From contig CAJNDS010000025.1 of NCBI GenBank assembly GCA_905221605.1, forward strand, positions 1,037,501 through 1,101,500: a stretch of 64,000 bases of DNA. The letters run 5' to 3'. Of the stretch, positions 21,179 to 30,279 are shown piece after piece; within the stretch, counting starts at the first letter, position 1, and the number at the start of each line of letters is the position of its first letter. The notes beneath the pieces were generated by a model. It saw only the letters and a list, made by a program, of their open reading frames with translations, was not told the DNA's origin and searched no databases. The position numbers were made by a program, and so were the translations under genes. This stretch comes from Symbiodinium natans (lineage: Eukaryota > Sar > Dinophyceae > Suessiales > Symbiodiniaceae).

Positions 21179-21294
21179 GTTTACAATATTCTTGGGGGTG
21201 CCTACCTTATTGGTGTCCTTATTAATAAGGGGATCCGGGGATCCTACTATTTGGGGGTCTATATTGAGGCCCCTTATAATTTTCGTAAACCCCC
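21175..21294. mobile_element. TIR element forming an intron (introner), family 1
   Basis: Terminal inverted repeats GGGGGTTTAC and GTAAACCCCC bound 120 bp. The predicted intron 21179-21298 starts at the GT within the left repeat and ends at the GCAG just outside the right one. Flanks GCATATGG (21169-21176) and GCAGATGG (21295-21302) match at 7 of 8 positions, like a target-site duplication; the one difference creates the AG acceptor. Related elements are at 28677-28780 and 32395-32493. Confidence 0.75.
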
Positions 21295-21298
21295 GCAG

Positions 21299-21504
21299 AT
21301 GGTTTTGGCTCAGGGCTTTCACTTCGGGGCTTTCGGTGTGCGAGTCCGCTCGCGGGTTCGGTCCCAGACCTTGGACTTGCCTTGCCTTCAGATGACGACG
21401 CAGCCCCCCTACCTGCGAAACCATTCCGAGCCACTGGCCCAAGGGAGAAAGTACCTTCCTGGGCCCTCCTTCGAAACCTGAGATCACAAGAGTCGCACAC
21501 TTAG
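21299..21504 (+). CDS. Terminal exon after the introner
   Basis: Splicing after the element gives codons DGFGSGLSLRGFRCASPLAG, then SVPDLGLALPSDDDAAPLPA, then KPFRATGPREKVPSWALLRN and LRSQESHT, then TAG. Low-complexity Ser/Pro-rich, probably a disordered C-terminus. The joint with 21178 keeps the frame. Confidence 0.6.
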
Positions 21505-22091
21505 TGGCTGTCCGACTAGGAACTAGGAACTTTCCTCCTCGTTTTTCAGAAGCCACACTTCCTAAGGAGGCGTCATCATGTTGTTAGCAACGAAGGGCGG
21601 AAGCCCCAGCCCTCCCGTAGTGCCTCACTTCGAGAGATCCAGCGCCCTGAGGATCGATGCGCGCTCTTCCTTCCAAGGCTTCGAGGTGTTCCCTCTATGA
21701 CCCCTTCAAAAAGAGTAGAATACCGGGGGGGATATTATAGAAGTTTTGGGGGGGGATAGAAAACCTAAGAACCCGTTGCTTGTTGATTGTCTTCATCTGG
21801 ACGGGCGCAAGGGCCCCCAGTTTCTGATCCGCTCTCCACCCTCACAACCCCTGTCCAAAAGGAAACCTAAAGCAAAACCGACGAATCATTGTCTCTCACA
21901 ACTTAAAGCCCCAACAAAAGAAGAACCTAAAGGAGAACGACGAATTATGGTCCACGTTGCCACAGCCTCTGAACTCGTGCCCCTCTGCCGCCTGCTTCAC
22001 TGAGCGCAGCCAAGGAAGGCATGCTCGTTCCGCAAGGTGCTAGGGATCAGGGTTCAGGGTTCAGGGTTTAGGGTTTAGGGAAGGAAATCAG
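21505..22091. other. No gene recognised; telomeric repeats at the right end
   Basis: Contains G-rich tracts and degenerate GGGTTCA/GGGTTTA repeats at 22048-22080, just before the acceptor of the next exon. Confidence 0.35.
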
Positions 22092-22244
22092 ATGCGCGTT
22101 CGGCCGAGCAGCTTGCAAGGTTATCGGCGTTGCAGAGCCTACTGAGGAGGTTTCGATAGTACTGCTCTCCAACATCGTTCAAGCTTCGGCACGGTTTGTG
22201 CTCAAAATGTTACTTGAAGTTGAAGGCCTGACTGGGCTCTTAGG
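22092..22244 (+). CDS. Exon ending at a telomeric donor
   Basis: Acceptor AAATCAG, frame CAFGRAACKVIGVAEPTEEV then SIVLLSNIVQASARFVLKML and LEVEGLTGL. The intron begins GTTTAGGGTTTAGGG in phase 2. Very protein-like helical sequence, function unknown. Confidence 0.65.
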
Positions 22245-22276
22245 GTTTAGGGTTTAGGGTTTAGGGTTTAGGGTTT
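22236..22276. repeat. Telomere-type repeats at donor
   Basis: Five TTTAGGG copies immediately after the preceding exon. Confidence 0.85.
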
Positions 22277-23034
22277 CACTCCTACATTGCACTGAGAGGT
22301 CCGCTTGAAAAGAAAAGCACAGACGCCAGCAGCAAAGACTCTAGTTGCAGATCTGAACCTGGCACGTTCTTGTCCAGGTGCGCAAAATGACGCAGAGTGG
22401 TGTCTGGAAAGAGTTCCAGACTTGCTGCGGCTCGGAGCTACGGGGGTGCTTAACCCCCCTCCTCCTGAATATTAAGACCCCCTAAGTGGCCCGCAATATA
22501 CCTTGACATTTTACACGTACAAAAGGTCCCTAGTTTCAATTTAGGGAGGGTTAGAGTTGATCAGAGACTGCTGGCCCTTAGGGGAAGAATGGAGTTTAGG
22601 GAGTTTAGGGGGATTGTTCTTGGCGGTGCTTTGGTACGTCGGGTTCCAGCAGCCCAGAATCCTGTCCCATTGAACCCACCATGTGCTCAAGAACCCCAAA
22701 AACAGAGGAAATCATAATCCCTCTTTTGTTTGTTGTGGATGGGGAGGGAGGGGGGTTCTTAAGCAAGTCGTAGGAATGGGTGCATGCTAGGCTTGGGGCC
22801 CGTTTTTAGCGCGTTTGGGAGGGTACTGGGGAATTGGACCAAAGCCCTGGTGCAGGACAGGATGTTCTTGGGGGGCCAAATCAGGGAGCAGCGGAGTAGT
22901 AGCCCCCAAAAAATCTCAAAGAGCAGTGGTCCCCAAAAAATAAAATAAAGGTAGCCTTCCCTTTTGTCAGCAATCTTCTGCTCTCTTGGGTCTGCTAAAC
23001 CGGGCAAAACCTACGTTCCCACGTGAACAAAAAA
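22277..23034. other. Possible small exons, not resolved
   Basis: Short frames with some coding character occur at about 22380-22440 (KMTQSGVWKEFQTCCGSEL) and 22616-22710 (VLGGALVRRVPAA), but boundaries could not be fixed. Confidence 0.3.
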
Positions 23035-23178
23035 AAAAGCCTTCAAAGTGCGTCGAAGGCCCGCAGGCTCTCAGAGCCGCGGGCCTCAAAGTTCTGAAGA
23101 CATTCGAAGGCCCTCTAGGCTCCCTCTGGCTCCCTGCCAGCAAGACTCGGAGCTCCTAAAGCCCTATAGACTCTTTGG
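23035..23178 (+). CDS. Exon ending at a telomeric donor
   Basis: Frame KAFKVRRRPAGSQSRGPQSS then EDIRRPSRLPLAPCQQDSEL and LKPYRLF, ending TTTGG|GTTTAGGGTTGAGGG. Left boundary uncertain. Confidence 0.45.
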
Positions 23179-23237
23179 GTTTAGGGTTGAGGGTTTCAGG
23201 GTTTCTTCGAGAAAGGCTCCTTGAAAAGCCCCTTCAG

Positions 23238-23320
23238 GCACGGAGCGGGTCAAACAAGTCCTGGGCTGGGAGACCAACATCCGAAGCTGGGACTTCGCTT
23301 TTTTTGGGGCTTCATATGGG
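23238..23320 (+). CDS. Exon, unknown
   Basis: Acceptor CCTTCAG, frame TERVKQVLGWETNIRSWDFA+FFGASYG, donor GGG|GTTTTT. Phase linkage to the 23035 exon does not fit, so another exon or boundary is missing. Confidence 0.45.
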
Positions 23321-23982
23321 GTTTTTGGCTCATGGGGGGGGGGGGGGGTTTCCCACATTAGGAGCACTCATCTGCTTGGGGGCGCGTAGTTTTGGGCTTT
23401 AGGGGCTCTAGGGCCGTGGGGTTTTTTGGGTTTTTGAGTTTTGGGGTTTTGTTTCAGACTTTGGGGCTTTTGTGAGGAGGGGGGATTTGCAGTGGGGCTT
23501 CTAAACTTGTACAGCCTTCCACTTGCAGCGATCCAGAGCCTGGCCCCCTAAACGCTAAACCCTGAACTCTGAACCCTAACCCTAAACCCTAAACCTAGAA
23601 TCTCTGAGACAAGGACCCCTGAAGCCCTTAAACCATTTTGTCCTACGAGCTGGCTGCCCTTTGCAGATCTAAGCAACTCTAAGTATGGTGTGTTGCGCGA
23701 TGATGTTCATGACAAAAGTCGGTGACCCAAAAAGGCTTCCAGGAGGGGAGGCGGTCTTCCAGTTTGCGACCAGAGCCCCACAAAGACCATAGTGATAAGA
23801 ACAACAAGAATGATATCAAGAATGAAAGCAGCAATACGAATAAAATTAGAATAATAACAATCATGCTACAAGATTACTGCCAAAAGTACTAGAAAAGCCT
23901 CCTTTCCCACTCGTGTCCAATCCCCTTAAAACTTTAAGATCAAGAAGCCTGGCCCTTGAACCTATAGGTCCTAAACCCTGAG

Positions 23983-24066
23983 GAGCGGTTCACCTTCAGA
24001 TCAACAAGATTCTGGACATGATGAATTACGCCGCTGTGGCTGAACCATTACTTCGGCTGATCTTGG
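23983..24066 (+). CDS. Exon after telomere-like acceptor
   Basis: Intron end TCCTAAACCCTGAG, then AVHLQINKILDMMNYAAVAE and PLLRLIL, donor TTGG|GTTACA in phase 1. Strong coding character. Confidence 0.55.
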
Positions 24067-24379
24067 GTTACAGGGCTCGCTCCCTCTTTAAAGAGTCTAG
24101 GGCTTCGGCTTGTTGGCGCATGGCATTTTCAGGTCGAGACTCAAGCAAAAGACAGAGGAGGTTTGAGCTTTCCTTTTACGTGATGGTGGCCCTGTTCCTA
24201 CGATTGCTTAAGAACCCCAAACAAATAGAAAATAAGAACCCCCATATTGCCCTTACAAGAGATCTTTTTGTGTATTTTGAGGGGTTCTTCAGCAAATAGT
24301 GGGTTCACCCCTTTTTTCTCGCACATGCCTAAGGCCCTCGCCCCAGATTTGGATACCCTGCGGATCCTAATGCCTCCAG

Positions 24380-24432
24380 GTCAAGGGCAACTTCATCACC
24401 CGGAATGTCCGCAAAGCCTTTCGGGCCATTAG
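24380..24432 (+). CDS. Exon before a GC-AG intron
   Basis: Acceptor CTCCAG, frame VKGNFITRNVRKAFRAI, donor ATTAG|GCCTGT (GC). The 106 bp intron 24433-24538 joins in phase 2 to AACTCCTACGTG. AG|G at both ends is the pattern known from dinoflagellate introns. Confidence 0.5.
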
Positions 24433-24538
24433 GCCTGTGCATCCAAGTGCGTTGGGCCTTAGGGCGGTGACCCACGGGGTTTTTAGGGAGATCAGCGCCA
24501 GGGCCAAGTCACCAGTCCGAGTCCTTGTGCCCAAGCAG

Positions 24539-24648
24539 GAACTCCTACGTGGGCGTCGGCCGCACGAGCGGCATCTGGGTAGAGGAGGAGGCAACGGAAC
24601 CCCAACCCTGCGTCCGGCCCAACCCCCATTCCTACTTGGAGGTTCATG
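24539..24648 (+). CDS. Exon ending inside a TIR element
   Basis: Frame NSYVGVGRTSGIWVEEEATE then PQPCVRPNPHSYLEVH. The last 17 bases of the exon are the left inverted repeat of the element at 24632-24757, and the GT donor (CATG|GTACTT) overlaps that repeat's end. An alternative frame is also open, but this one joins in phase to the previous exon. Confidence 0.55.
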
Positions 24649-24757
24649 GTACTTACTAACCAATTAGAACTGTTGCCTTACAGGGGTCATCCCAATTATA
24701 AGTAGGGTTATAAGCCCAGTTATAAGTGGTTATTAAATCCCATGAACCTTCAAGTAG
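24632..24757. mobile_element. TIR element overlapping an intron, family 3
   Basis: Inverted repeats CTACTTGGAGGTTCATGG and CCATGAACCTTCAAGTAG match at 17 of 18 positions and bound 126 bp. The predicted intron 24649-24757 starts at the left repeat's end and stops at the AG that closes the right repeat. A related left end occurs at 26014-26032. Confidence 0.6.
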
Positions 24758-24799
24758 CCACTTGTGACCACCTCACCTGGGTCACTTGTGCCCGCGCAC

Positions 24800-25245
24800 T
24801 GTCACAGTCTCGTCCACCTCTAGGGGTTTTGGGCTGTCACGGTCTCGTTTGCTTCCAGGGGTTTTGGGCTGTCACGCTCTCGTCCGCTTCCAGGGGCTTT
24901 GGGCTGTCACGGTCTCGTCCGCTTCCACGGGTTTTGGGCTGTCACGGTCTCGTCCACTCCTGTAGGGGTTTTGGGCTGTCACGGTCTCGTCCGCTTCGGG
25001 GGGTTTGCGCTGTCACGGTCTCGTCCGCTCCTGTAGGGGTTTTGGGCTGTCACGGTCTCGTCCGCTTCTACGGTTTTTTGGGCTGATGCGGTCTCGTCAG
25101 CTTCCAGGGGTTTTGGGCTGTCGCGGTCTCGTCCGCTTTGGGGGGTTTGCGCTGTCACGGTCTCGTCCGCTCCTGTAGGGGTTTTGGGCTGTCACGGTCT
25201 CGTCCGCTTCTAGAGGTTTTGGGCTGCCACAGTCTTGCCGAAAAA
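24800..25245. repeat. ~40 bp minisatellite, about ten copies
   Basis: Units of TTTTGGGCTGTCACGGTCTC followed by GTCCGCTTCCAGGGG or GTCCGCTCCTGTAGGGG. Open frames through the array carry a repeating peptide. It may lie in an exon that follows the element at 24757, but I treat it as satellite. Confidence 0.85.
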
Positions 25246-25916
25246 CAACTGGCCGAACTGGCCGGTCAAAGCATAGCAAGGCCAAGGGATGAGGTGTTCG
25301 AAAATTTATACACCTGCCTCGTCCTGCATGCGTAGTGGGTAGCAACCCCGCACATGTGGGCAGACCGCACGCGTAAGGGTCTGGGGTGGGAGTAACTGTT
25401 TGAGAATGGGGGTTTTGCTTAGGTTGGATACGGGGGTTCTGCTTAGGTAGGTGACCAATCCCTTTGAGTGGATGCGGTTGTGGTGCATTGTGGAAAACAA
25501 CGTCGTTCTTACCCCCCCAAACCCCCCCACCCACCGCCGAGGTACTCACAAATCCGTCTGAGTGGATGCGGTTGGTGTATGGCGTGAGACACTGTCTTAC
25601 CCGCCTACCCTCCACCCCCCCCTCCAGCACCCACCAAGCAACCCCCCCCCCCACCCCAAGACTTAATACCCCCTGCAATGCTTAAGACACCAAACAACTC
25701 CCCCCATTTTCCCCCGCCAACCAATGATACAAGTGACTGATGACGCGGGCGCAAGTGGCCCGAAATGACGTGAGCACACGAGACCTCAAGTGGTCACAAA
25801 TGACGGTGCTGCCTTCCTAACCTGTCCCATTAGCCATTCCCAAACCTTAGACCAGTCCTGGGTCTCCTCAAAGTTTCCCCCCGAAAACCAACCCCAAACG
25901 GATTTCGAGCTGCAAG

Positions 25917-26027
25917 AACTCCGAGAGAGCGTTGAAAGTTGTGCTCTGGCAGGCAGCGGACATGCTCAATCTCACGGCGTGCCTTTGCTCAGATCCTTTT
26001 GAGATCTGTTTATTTGGAGGTTCATGA
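25917..26027 (+). CDS. Exon, unknown
   Basis: Acceptor TGCAAG, frame NSERALKVVLWQAADMLNLT then ACLCSDPFEICLFGGS, TGA. The last bases TTTGGAGGTTCATGAGTACT match the exon/intron border at 24635-24655, so the true end may be an intron boundary within a degenerate family-3 element. Confidence 0.5.
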   Translation, partial: NSERALKVVLWQAADMLNLTACLCSDPFEICLFGGS

Positions 26028-26308
26028 GTACTTGTACCCCAATTTGAAAGTCTGCTTGTAAACTATGACTGGTTAACCGTGAACGCCCATCTGAACGCTT
26101 CGTTGAAAGGATTTCTGGGGATTTCGGCTTCCTGCCTGGATACCCAGTTATAGGTCCAGTCGAACAGTCTGCAAGCCGATCACTCGAAAAGCAAAGCTTG
26201 CTGAGCCTCACGGCCTATGCTCAAAAAGCAGCCTGCCTCTTGTCATACAACCTTTCTTGAAGCCAGTACTACGGTGGACACGAGTTGTTGCGAACATCAG
26301 TAAACCAT

Positions 26309-26433
26309 GGAAAGCGATATGGGCCCCACCTAAAGCGATAACCTTAGTTACCACATTTCAACCTGTTTTGCTTGATGTGGTCCCGCAGTCCCATAGTATG
26401 TAAAGCGATATGGGCCCCACGTAAAGCGATAAA
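26309..26433. repeat. Direct repeat pair of ~31 bp
   Basis: AAAGCGATATGGGCCCCAC plus TAAAGCGATAA occurs at about 26310 and 26402, with about 60 bp between the copies. Confidence 0.75.
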
Positions 26434-26487
26434 GTGGTATCCCGCGACCTCGCACCGTGTAAAGTAATTTTGTCCGTCGCTAGTATG

Positions 26488-26508
26488 CATATATATATAT
26501 ATATATAT
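26488..26508. repeat. (AT)n microsatellite
   Basis: About ten AT units. Confidence 0.9.
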
Positions 26509-26535
26509 GTGTACGTAGTCGCTGCGGGGCACGAG

Positions 26536-26637
26536 GTGGTAGGATTGAAGGCCATGAAAAGGTCCTTTCTTCAAGAACTTGAGACCGACTTCCTGACTGA
26601 GACTAGTCGGGCTTGGTTTGTGCAATGTAACCGCTAG
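26536..26637 (+). CDS. Exon, unknown
   Basis: Frame VVGLKAMKRSFLQELETDFL then TETSRAWFVQCNR, TAG. Left boundary approximate. Another partly coding frame follows to about 26740. Confidence 0.4.
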   Translation: MVGLKAMKRSFLQELETDFLTETSRAWFVQCNR

Positions 26638-26871
26638 CCAGTCCAAGTCGGATCCTGCACTTGCGCAAATAGCTCAGTGGAAAAGGGCGCCTTTCCAAGT
26701 CCGAGCAGCTTGGGAAAAGACACGGATCCAAGCCGGCACTAAGGAACACAAGCATGGCTTTCGGGCTGAAGGGTGTGGGTTTAAGGGTCTCAGGAGTTTG
26801 CCTAAGATCCTGTCTTAGTCGCAAAGAAGCAAAAAAGGAAGCACCCTGTAAAGTCTGGTCAAAGGTCGCAG

Positions 26872-27036
26872 TTTCAGGAGTCCTTGGATGAGGCCCGCTC
26901 TGTTGCCTTGAAGCTCATCATTCATCGCACTCAGCTAATCAGGCACTTGAAATATGAGCGTATCCAAGGGGCCTTTTCTGAGCTGAGGCTGCCTTACAAG
27001 CTTCAGACACTGTCTGGAATCTGGTTGAAGTGTCGG
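26872..27036 (+). CDS. Exon, helical protein, unknown
   Basis: Acceptor GTCGCAG, 55-codon frame FQESLDEARSVALKLIIHRT then QLIRHLKYERIQGAFSELRL and PYKLQTLSGIWLKCR. Donor CGG|GTATCG. Among the clearest exons of this region. The following intron contains the foldback element at 27085-27193. Confidence 0.65.
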
Positions 27037-27084
27037 GTATCGTAAATGTGCAAGACATGTACATGACGATCTCCGTTTCATACC

Positions 27085-27193
27085 CAGAGGGTCCATCTGT
27101 AGTACTATCATGGAGTTAGGTACCCCAAAACCCTGTTTAGTATGGTTTTTGGGGTACCTAATTCCATACTAGTACTACAAATGGACCCTCTGG
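27085..27193. mobile_element. Foldback (MITE-like) element
   Basis: Almost the whole 109 bp is an inverted repeat. The left arm starts CCAGAGGGTCCATCTGTAGT and reaches GGTACCCCAAAACC; the right arm is its complement with few mismatches, ending ACTACAAATGGACCCTCTGG. The loop is about 12 bp. It lies in the intron after 27036. Confidence 0.8.
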
Positions 27194-27582
27194 AATAGAA
27201 AGGGTTTTGACAGAGACCAGCTGCGGACCGTAAGGCTTCCCCCTGTTGTCACGAGCCTTCTCGGGGTTCCTCATGCCAGCTTCCCCCCCGCCAAGCAAAA
27301 AACATCAGGTGGTCGATTCCCCACAGAGACACGACAAGAGCATGACACCACAACAGACCCCAAACAGTTAAAGGCATCTTTTTTGATGGTAAACAAGCTT
27401 CGGAGGCAACGTGTGTGGCAAGGAGCGCAGACACCCCCGGGAACAAGCGCCAGGATGCCAACCTAAAGCACGCCAACTCCCCCCCCCAAACCAAACAGTT
27501 TAGGGTCTAGGGCACCTTCATCTCCCTCCCCCCACTCCCCCAACTCCTCAAAACCCCGACTCAAAAGCCGTCGCGGTTTCAG

Positions 27583-27681
27583 GAGCTCCGGGGCAGCCAG
27601 CAGAGGGGGCAGGTCTTTCAAAAGCTCACCGAGGAGATGTTCAACTCCATAGGCTCTTTCTCCCTTTTTTGTGCAAGTTGT
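27583..27681 (+). CDS. Exon ending at a telomeric donor
   Basis: Acceptor GTTTCAG, frame ELRGSQQRGQVFQKLTEEMF then NSIGSFSLFCASC, donor TTGT|GTTTAGGG in phase 0. Confidence 0.5.
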
Positions 27682-27709
27682 GTTTAGGGTTTAGAGCTTA
27701 GGGTTTAGG

Positions 27710-28110
27710 GTGAAGGGTGTTGGAGGTTTATTTGGTTGGTTTTGGGTTGGGTTGGGGGGTTTGTCTCTGGGCTTTTCTGGGCACGATGGGCCAGTCCTCG
27801 TCGGGGATGACGTCGGGGTCTGCTCTAGACTGGGTGTGCTGTGGGGCTGGGCGGGGGGTCTCAACTCCAACTGGTACCGGCTCAGTGATTCTTTGGGGCC
27901 TTCGGGGGCTTCGGATATGTCTTCCCTTGTTCGAGGGTGCACTTCGAAAGTTCAGGAGCAGTCTGCGTCTTCCAAAGAAGCGCCTCTCATGGTGTGTGTT
28001 TTGCTGCTTGTGCTTTCGGATGCAAGGAGTCGTTCGGCACCTCAAAGTTCACAAAATGCTTTTTGTTCAGCATGGTTTTTTCGGTTCAAGGTTTAGGCTT
28101 TAAGGTTCGG
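27710..28110 (+). other. Possible exon, frame ambiguous
   Basis: Two plus frames are open through this stretch and both look partly coding, for example LVRGCTSKVQEQSASSKEAP versus RICLPLFEGALRKFRSSLRL. I cannot choose. A telomere-like CAAGGTTTAGG closes it. Confidence 0.3.
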
Positions 28111-28204
28111 CCTCAGTCAGTGGGAAAGGAGGGTTTAGGGTGAAGGCATGTCAAGGCATTACCCCACCTGAAGCCTGCAGAGAAGCAGAGGAGCCCAGAT
28201 ATCG

Positions 28205-28437
28205 GCACGGAGAGGGGTCTCGTGAAACCGAGAAACCTTCGAGGGTTTGGGGGGTTGACAAGGGTCAGATGGTTCGGCCGCGTGACTGACGCGAAACACC
28301 TGGATCTCAGAAACTCTGGCATAAGCCTTACAGAAAGGGCTCTGGACCCACAGACAAAATGCCCCAGAGGCGATCGCGGCATCCGCAGGGGCTTCTTCAA
28401 AGAGCGCAGGCGCCACATGTTGGGTTCAGGACTTCAG
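28205..28437 (+). CDS. Exon, basic protein, unknown
   Basis: The frame contains RGFGGLTRVRWFGRVTDAKH then LDLRNSGISLTERALDPQTK and GIRRGFFKERRRHM, ending at donor TTCAG|GTGGTT. Left boundary approximate. The minus strand is also open. Confidence 0.4.
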
Positions 28438-28552
28438 GTGGTTTTAGGCTTCGTGTGTAGGGGAGTGTGGAGCATGGTTTTGGGTGCTGAGTGCTGAGGG
28501 TTTTGAAGTAGATTCGTTGCTTGTAGGCTTGGGTTTCTTTCTGGGAGTGCAG

Positions 28553-28595
28553 GATTTCTTCTGTCGCCTCGCTTGGCAGCTCGACATTTCAGCAG
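28553..28595 (+). CDS. Small exon before an element-bearing intron
   Basis: Acceptor AGTGCAG, frame DFFCRLAWQLDISA, donor GCAG|GTCTTT in phase 1, matching the exon at 28795. Confidence 0.5.
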
Positions 28596-28676
28596 GTCTT
28601 TTTCGATAACGGGCGCAGCACGATAAAGCCTATGTCCCCCTCCCAATCTCCGACATGTGAGCAACGCAAAAAGGTT

Positions 28677-28780
28677 TTGGGGTTTCCGAAATTCGGGTAC
28701 CTTATTGGGGTCCTTATTGCAAGGAAATCCCACTATTGGGGGACTATAGTAGGGGTCCCTTACTTTCGTAAACCCCCAAT
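28677..28780. mobile_element. TIR element in intron, family 1
   Basis: Ends GGGGTTTCCGAAATT and ACTTTCGTAAACCCCC are diverged copies of the 21175-21294 inverted repeats. Interior shares GGTACCTTATTGGGGTCC-type sequence. It lies wholly inside intron 28596-28794. Confidence 0.65.
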
Positions 28781-28794
28781 TGACACACATGCAG

Positions 28795-28886
28795 CGAGCG
28801 AAGCCGAACCTGCGAGCCTAACATCCCAGAGTAACTTCCCAAGAAATAAGCCCTGCGCCTACTTTCGCATTCTCACACCAGTCTAG
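28795..28886 (+). CDS. Terminal exon, unknown
   Basis: Acceptor CATGCAG, phase-matched frame SEAEPASLTSQSNFPRNKPC then AYFRILTPV, TAG. Confidence 0.5.
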
Positions 28887-29001
28887 CAAATCTTTTTCTG
28901 TGTGTCGAAGCCCTATCTACCATCCTAAGCATGAAATTCCACGCCTAAATCCTTAGCCTCAGATGCAAAAAAGCGTTTCTACCATAACGGCACCTCACCA
29001 G

Positions 29002-29087
29002 GTTCGACGTGGTGAAGCGAAGTGCTCGGAACGAGCTGAAGGAGCCGCGGAGATTTTGGATGGCAGGGCAAGACCTGTTTTCAGCAC
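29002..29087 (+). CDS. Exon, unknown
   Basis: Acceptor TCACCAG, frame FDVVKRSARNELKEPRRFWM then AGQDLFSA, donor GCAC|GTTTCT. An overlapping plus frame is also open. Confidence 0.45.
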
Positions 29088-29490
29088 GTTTCTAGCCCTG
29101 CCCAGGGGTGGCACAGGAAGCGACTCCGGTTCAAAAGTTTTGTTTCAAGCATCAAGCCCCCCCTCGTCCCTGATTCCATGATCGCTGGTTCTCGGAAACC
29201 CGGTCCTTTGCCCATTGCACTGGAAACCCAACCCGCACATAATTGTGATTGAGGGCATGATCTCGGGCCGAGTTTTTGAGCATTGCATGCTTTTCACGGT
29301 TGAGTTTGCGACCCGCACATAAGTTTCAAATCACACTGCAAAACATCCTTTTGAAAAACCTCAGCCACCTCAACCCGACCATCGCTCCAATCACGCCTAC
29401 AACCCCCAGCCTCCCAGCCTCCCCCCCCCAAAAAAACAGATAAAAAACAAGCACAAGAAGAACCCCAACCGTTCCTAAGCATCTTCTGAG

Positions 29491-29578
29491 GAGGGCAAGG
29501 CAAAGTTTCTGAAGATCCGTGGACTTCTCTCGGACCTCTCGTCACGAATCGCAACGCGCTTGCACGCCTTACTATCAA
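29491..29578 (+). CDS. Exon, helical, unknown
   Basis: Acceptor TTCTGAG, frame EGKAKFLKIRGLLSDLSSRI then ATRLHALLS, donor TCAA|GTCTGG. Telomere heptamers lie in the following intron. Confidence 0.5.
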
Positions 29579-29626
29579 GTCTGGGTTTTCATCCTGGATT
29601 CCTGGAGCTGCCTTGATTGTTTGCAG

Positions 29627-29679
29627 GGTTTAGGGTTTAGGGTTTAGGGTTTAGGGTTTAGGGTTTAGGGTTTAGGGTG
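29627..29679. repeat. Interstitial telomere-type array (TTTAGGG)n
   Basis: About seven perfect TTTAGGG units. Confidence 0.95.
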
Positions 29680-29868
29680 GGGCTGCACGCTCGGGGAACC
29701 AGCGCTCAGCACAGAAAGCGCGATAAGGAATGGAGAACAGCTGGGCAAGGTTGATCAAGCGCCATATGCATTGGGATGTTCCCCCTTACACTGACATCTC
29801 CTTTCAACTAAGGAGCTCTTAGAATTAAACCCTAAACTCTAAACCCTAATCCGCATCCGTGACCCAAG

Positions 29869-29959
29869 GCCGTGAAGCAGGAAAAGTTTCCGGAGATCAC
29901 CGAAGACGGGGCGCGATCCCTGGAGAACGTATCCTTCGCGGCTCGCCCAGCTTCTTCCT
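29869..29959 (+). CDS. Exon between opposite telomeric repeats
   Basis: Upstream intron contains CCCTAAACTCTAAACCCTAA and ends GACCCAAG. Frame AVKQEKFPEITEDGARSLEN then VSFAARPASS. It ends CCT|GTTTAGGGGTTAGGG (phase 1). An earlier donor AAC|GTATCC is also possible. Confidence 0.55.
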
Positions 29960-30059
29960 GTTTAGGGGTTAGGGTTTAGGGTTTGGGGTTTAGGGCTTAG
30001 GATTACGCAGTTTGCAGGTTGCCTTCGTGGGGTCGTTCATCTAGGTTTTGCTATGTTTG

Positions 30060-30278
30060 GGCTTCTCACGTAGTGCTTTAGCAGCTTACCTGCCGTCGAG
30101 CAGCTTCGGGCGTGGAATGCAGGCTTCCGTGTTCAGGGAGAGGGCCCTTGGATTTTCGGAATATGTTGAGGTTCAGGATGGTTCAGGGCAACGTGCTGAT
30201 GGGGATTCCATGCATGGAAGTGGGGCTTCACGCCAACTTTGCCTCAGGAATTTGCAGGAGCTTGCTAGAGGGCTATGA
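30060..30278 (+). CDS. Exon, unknown
   Basis: Frame SSSFGRGMQASVFRERALGF then SEYVEVQDGSGQRADGDSMH and GSGASRQLCLRNLQELARGL, TGA. Left boundary uncertain. Confidence 0.45.
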   Translation, partial: GFSRSALAAYLPSSSFGRGMQASVFRERALGFSEYVEVQDGSGQRADGDSMHGSGASRQLCLRNLQELARGL

Positions 30279-30279
30279 T

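Noticed and set aside
21292-21313. Second spliced-leader-like sequence (CCGCAG...TTTTGGCTCA)
   Set aside because: It overlaps an intron end and a good coding frame and needs an extra base to align. Probably chance.
26660-26720. tRNA-like sequence (AAATAGCTCAGTGGAAAAGG)
   Set aside because: It resembles a D arm only. There is no anticodon stem or GGTTCGA-type T arm.
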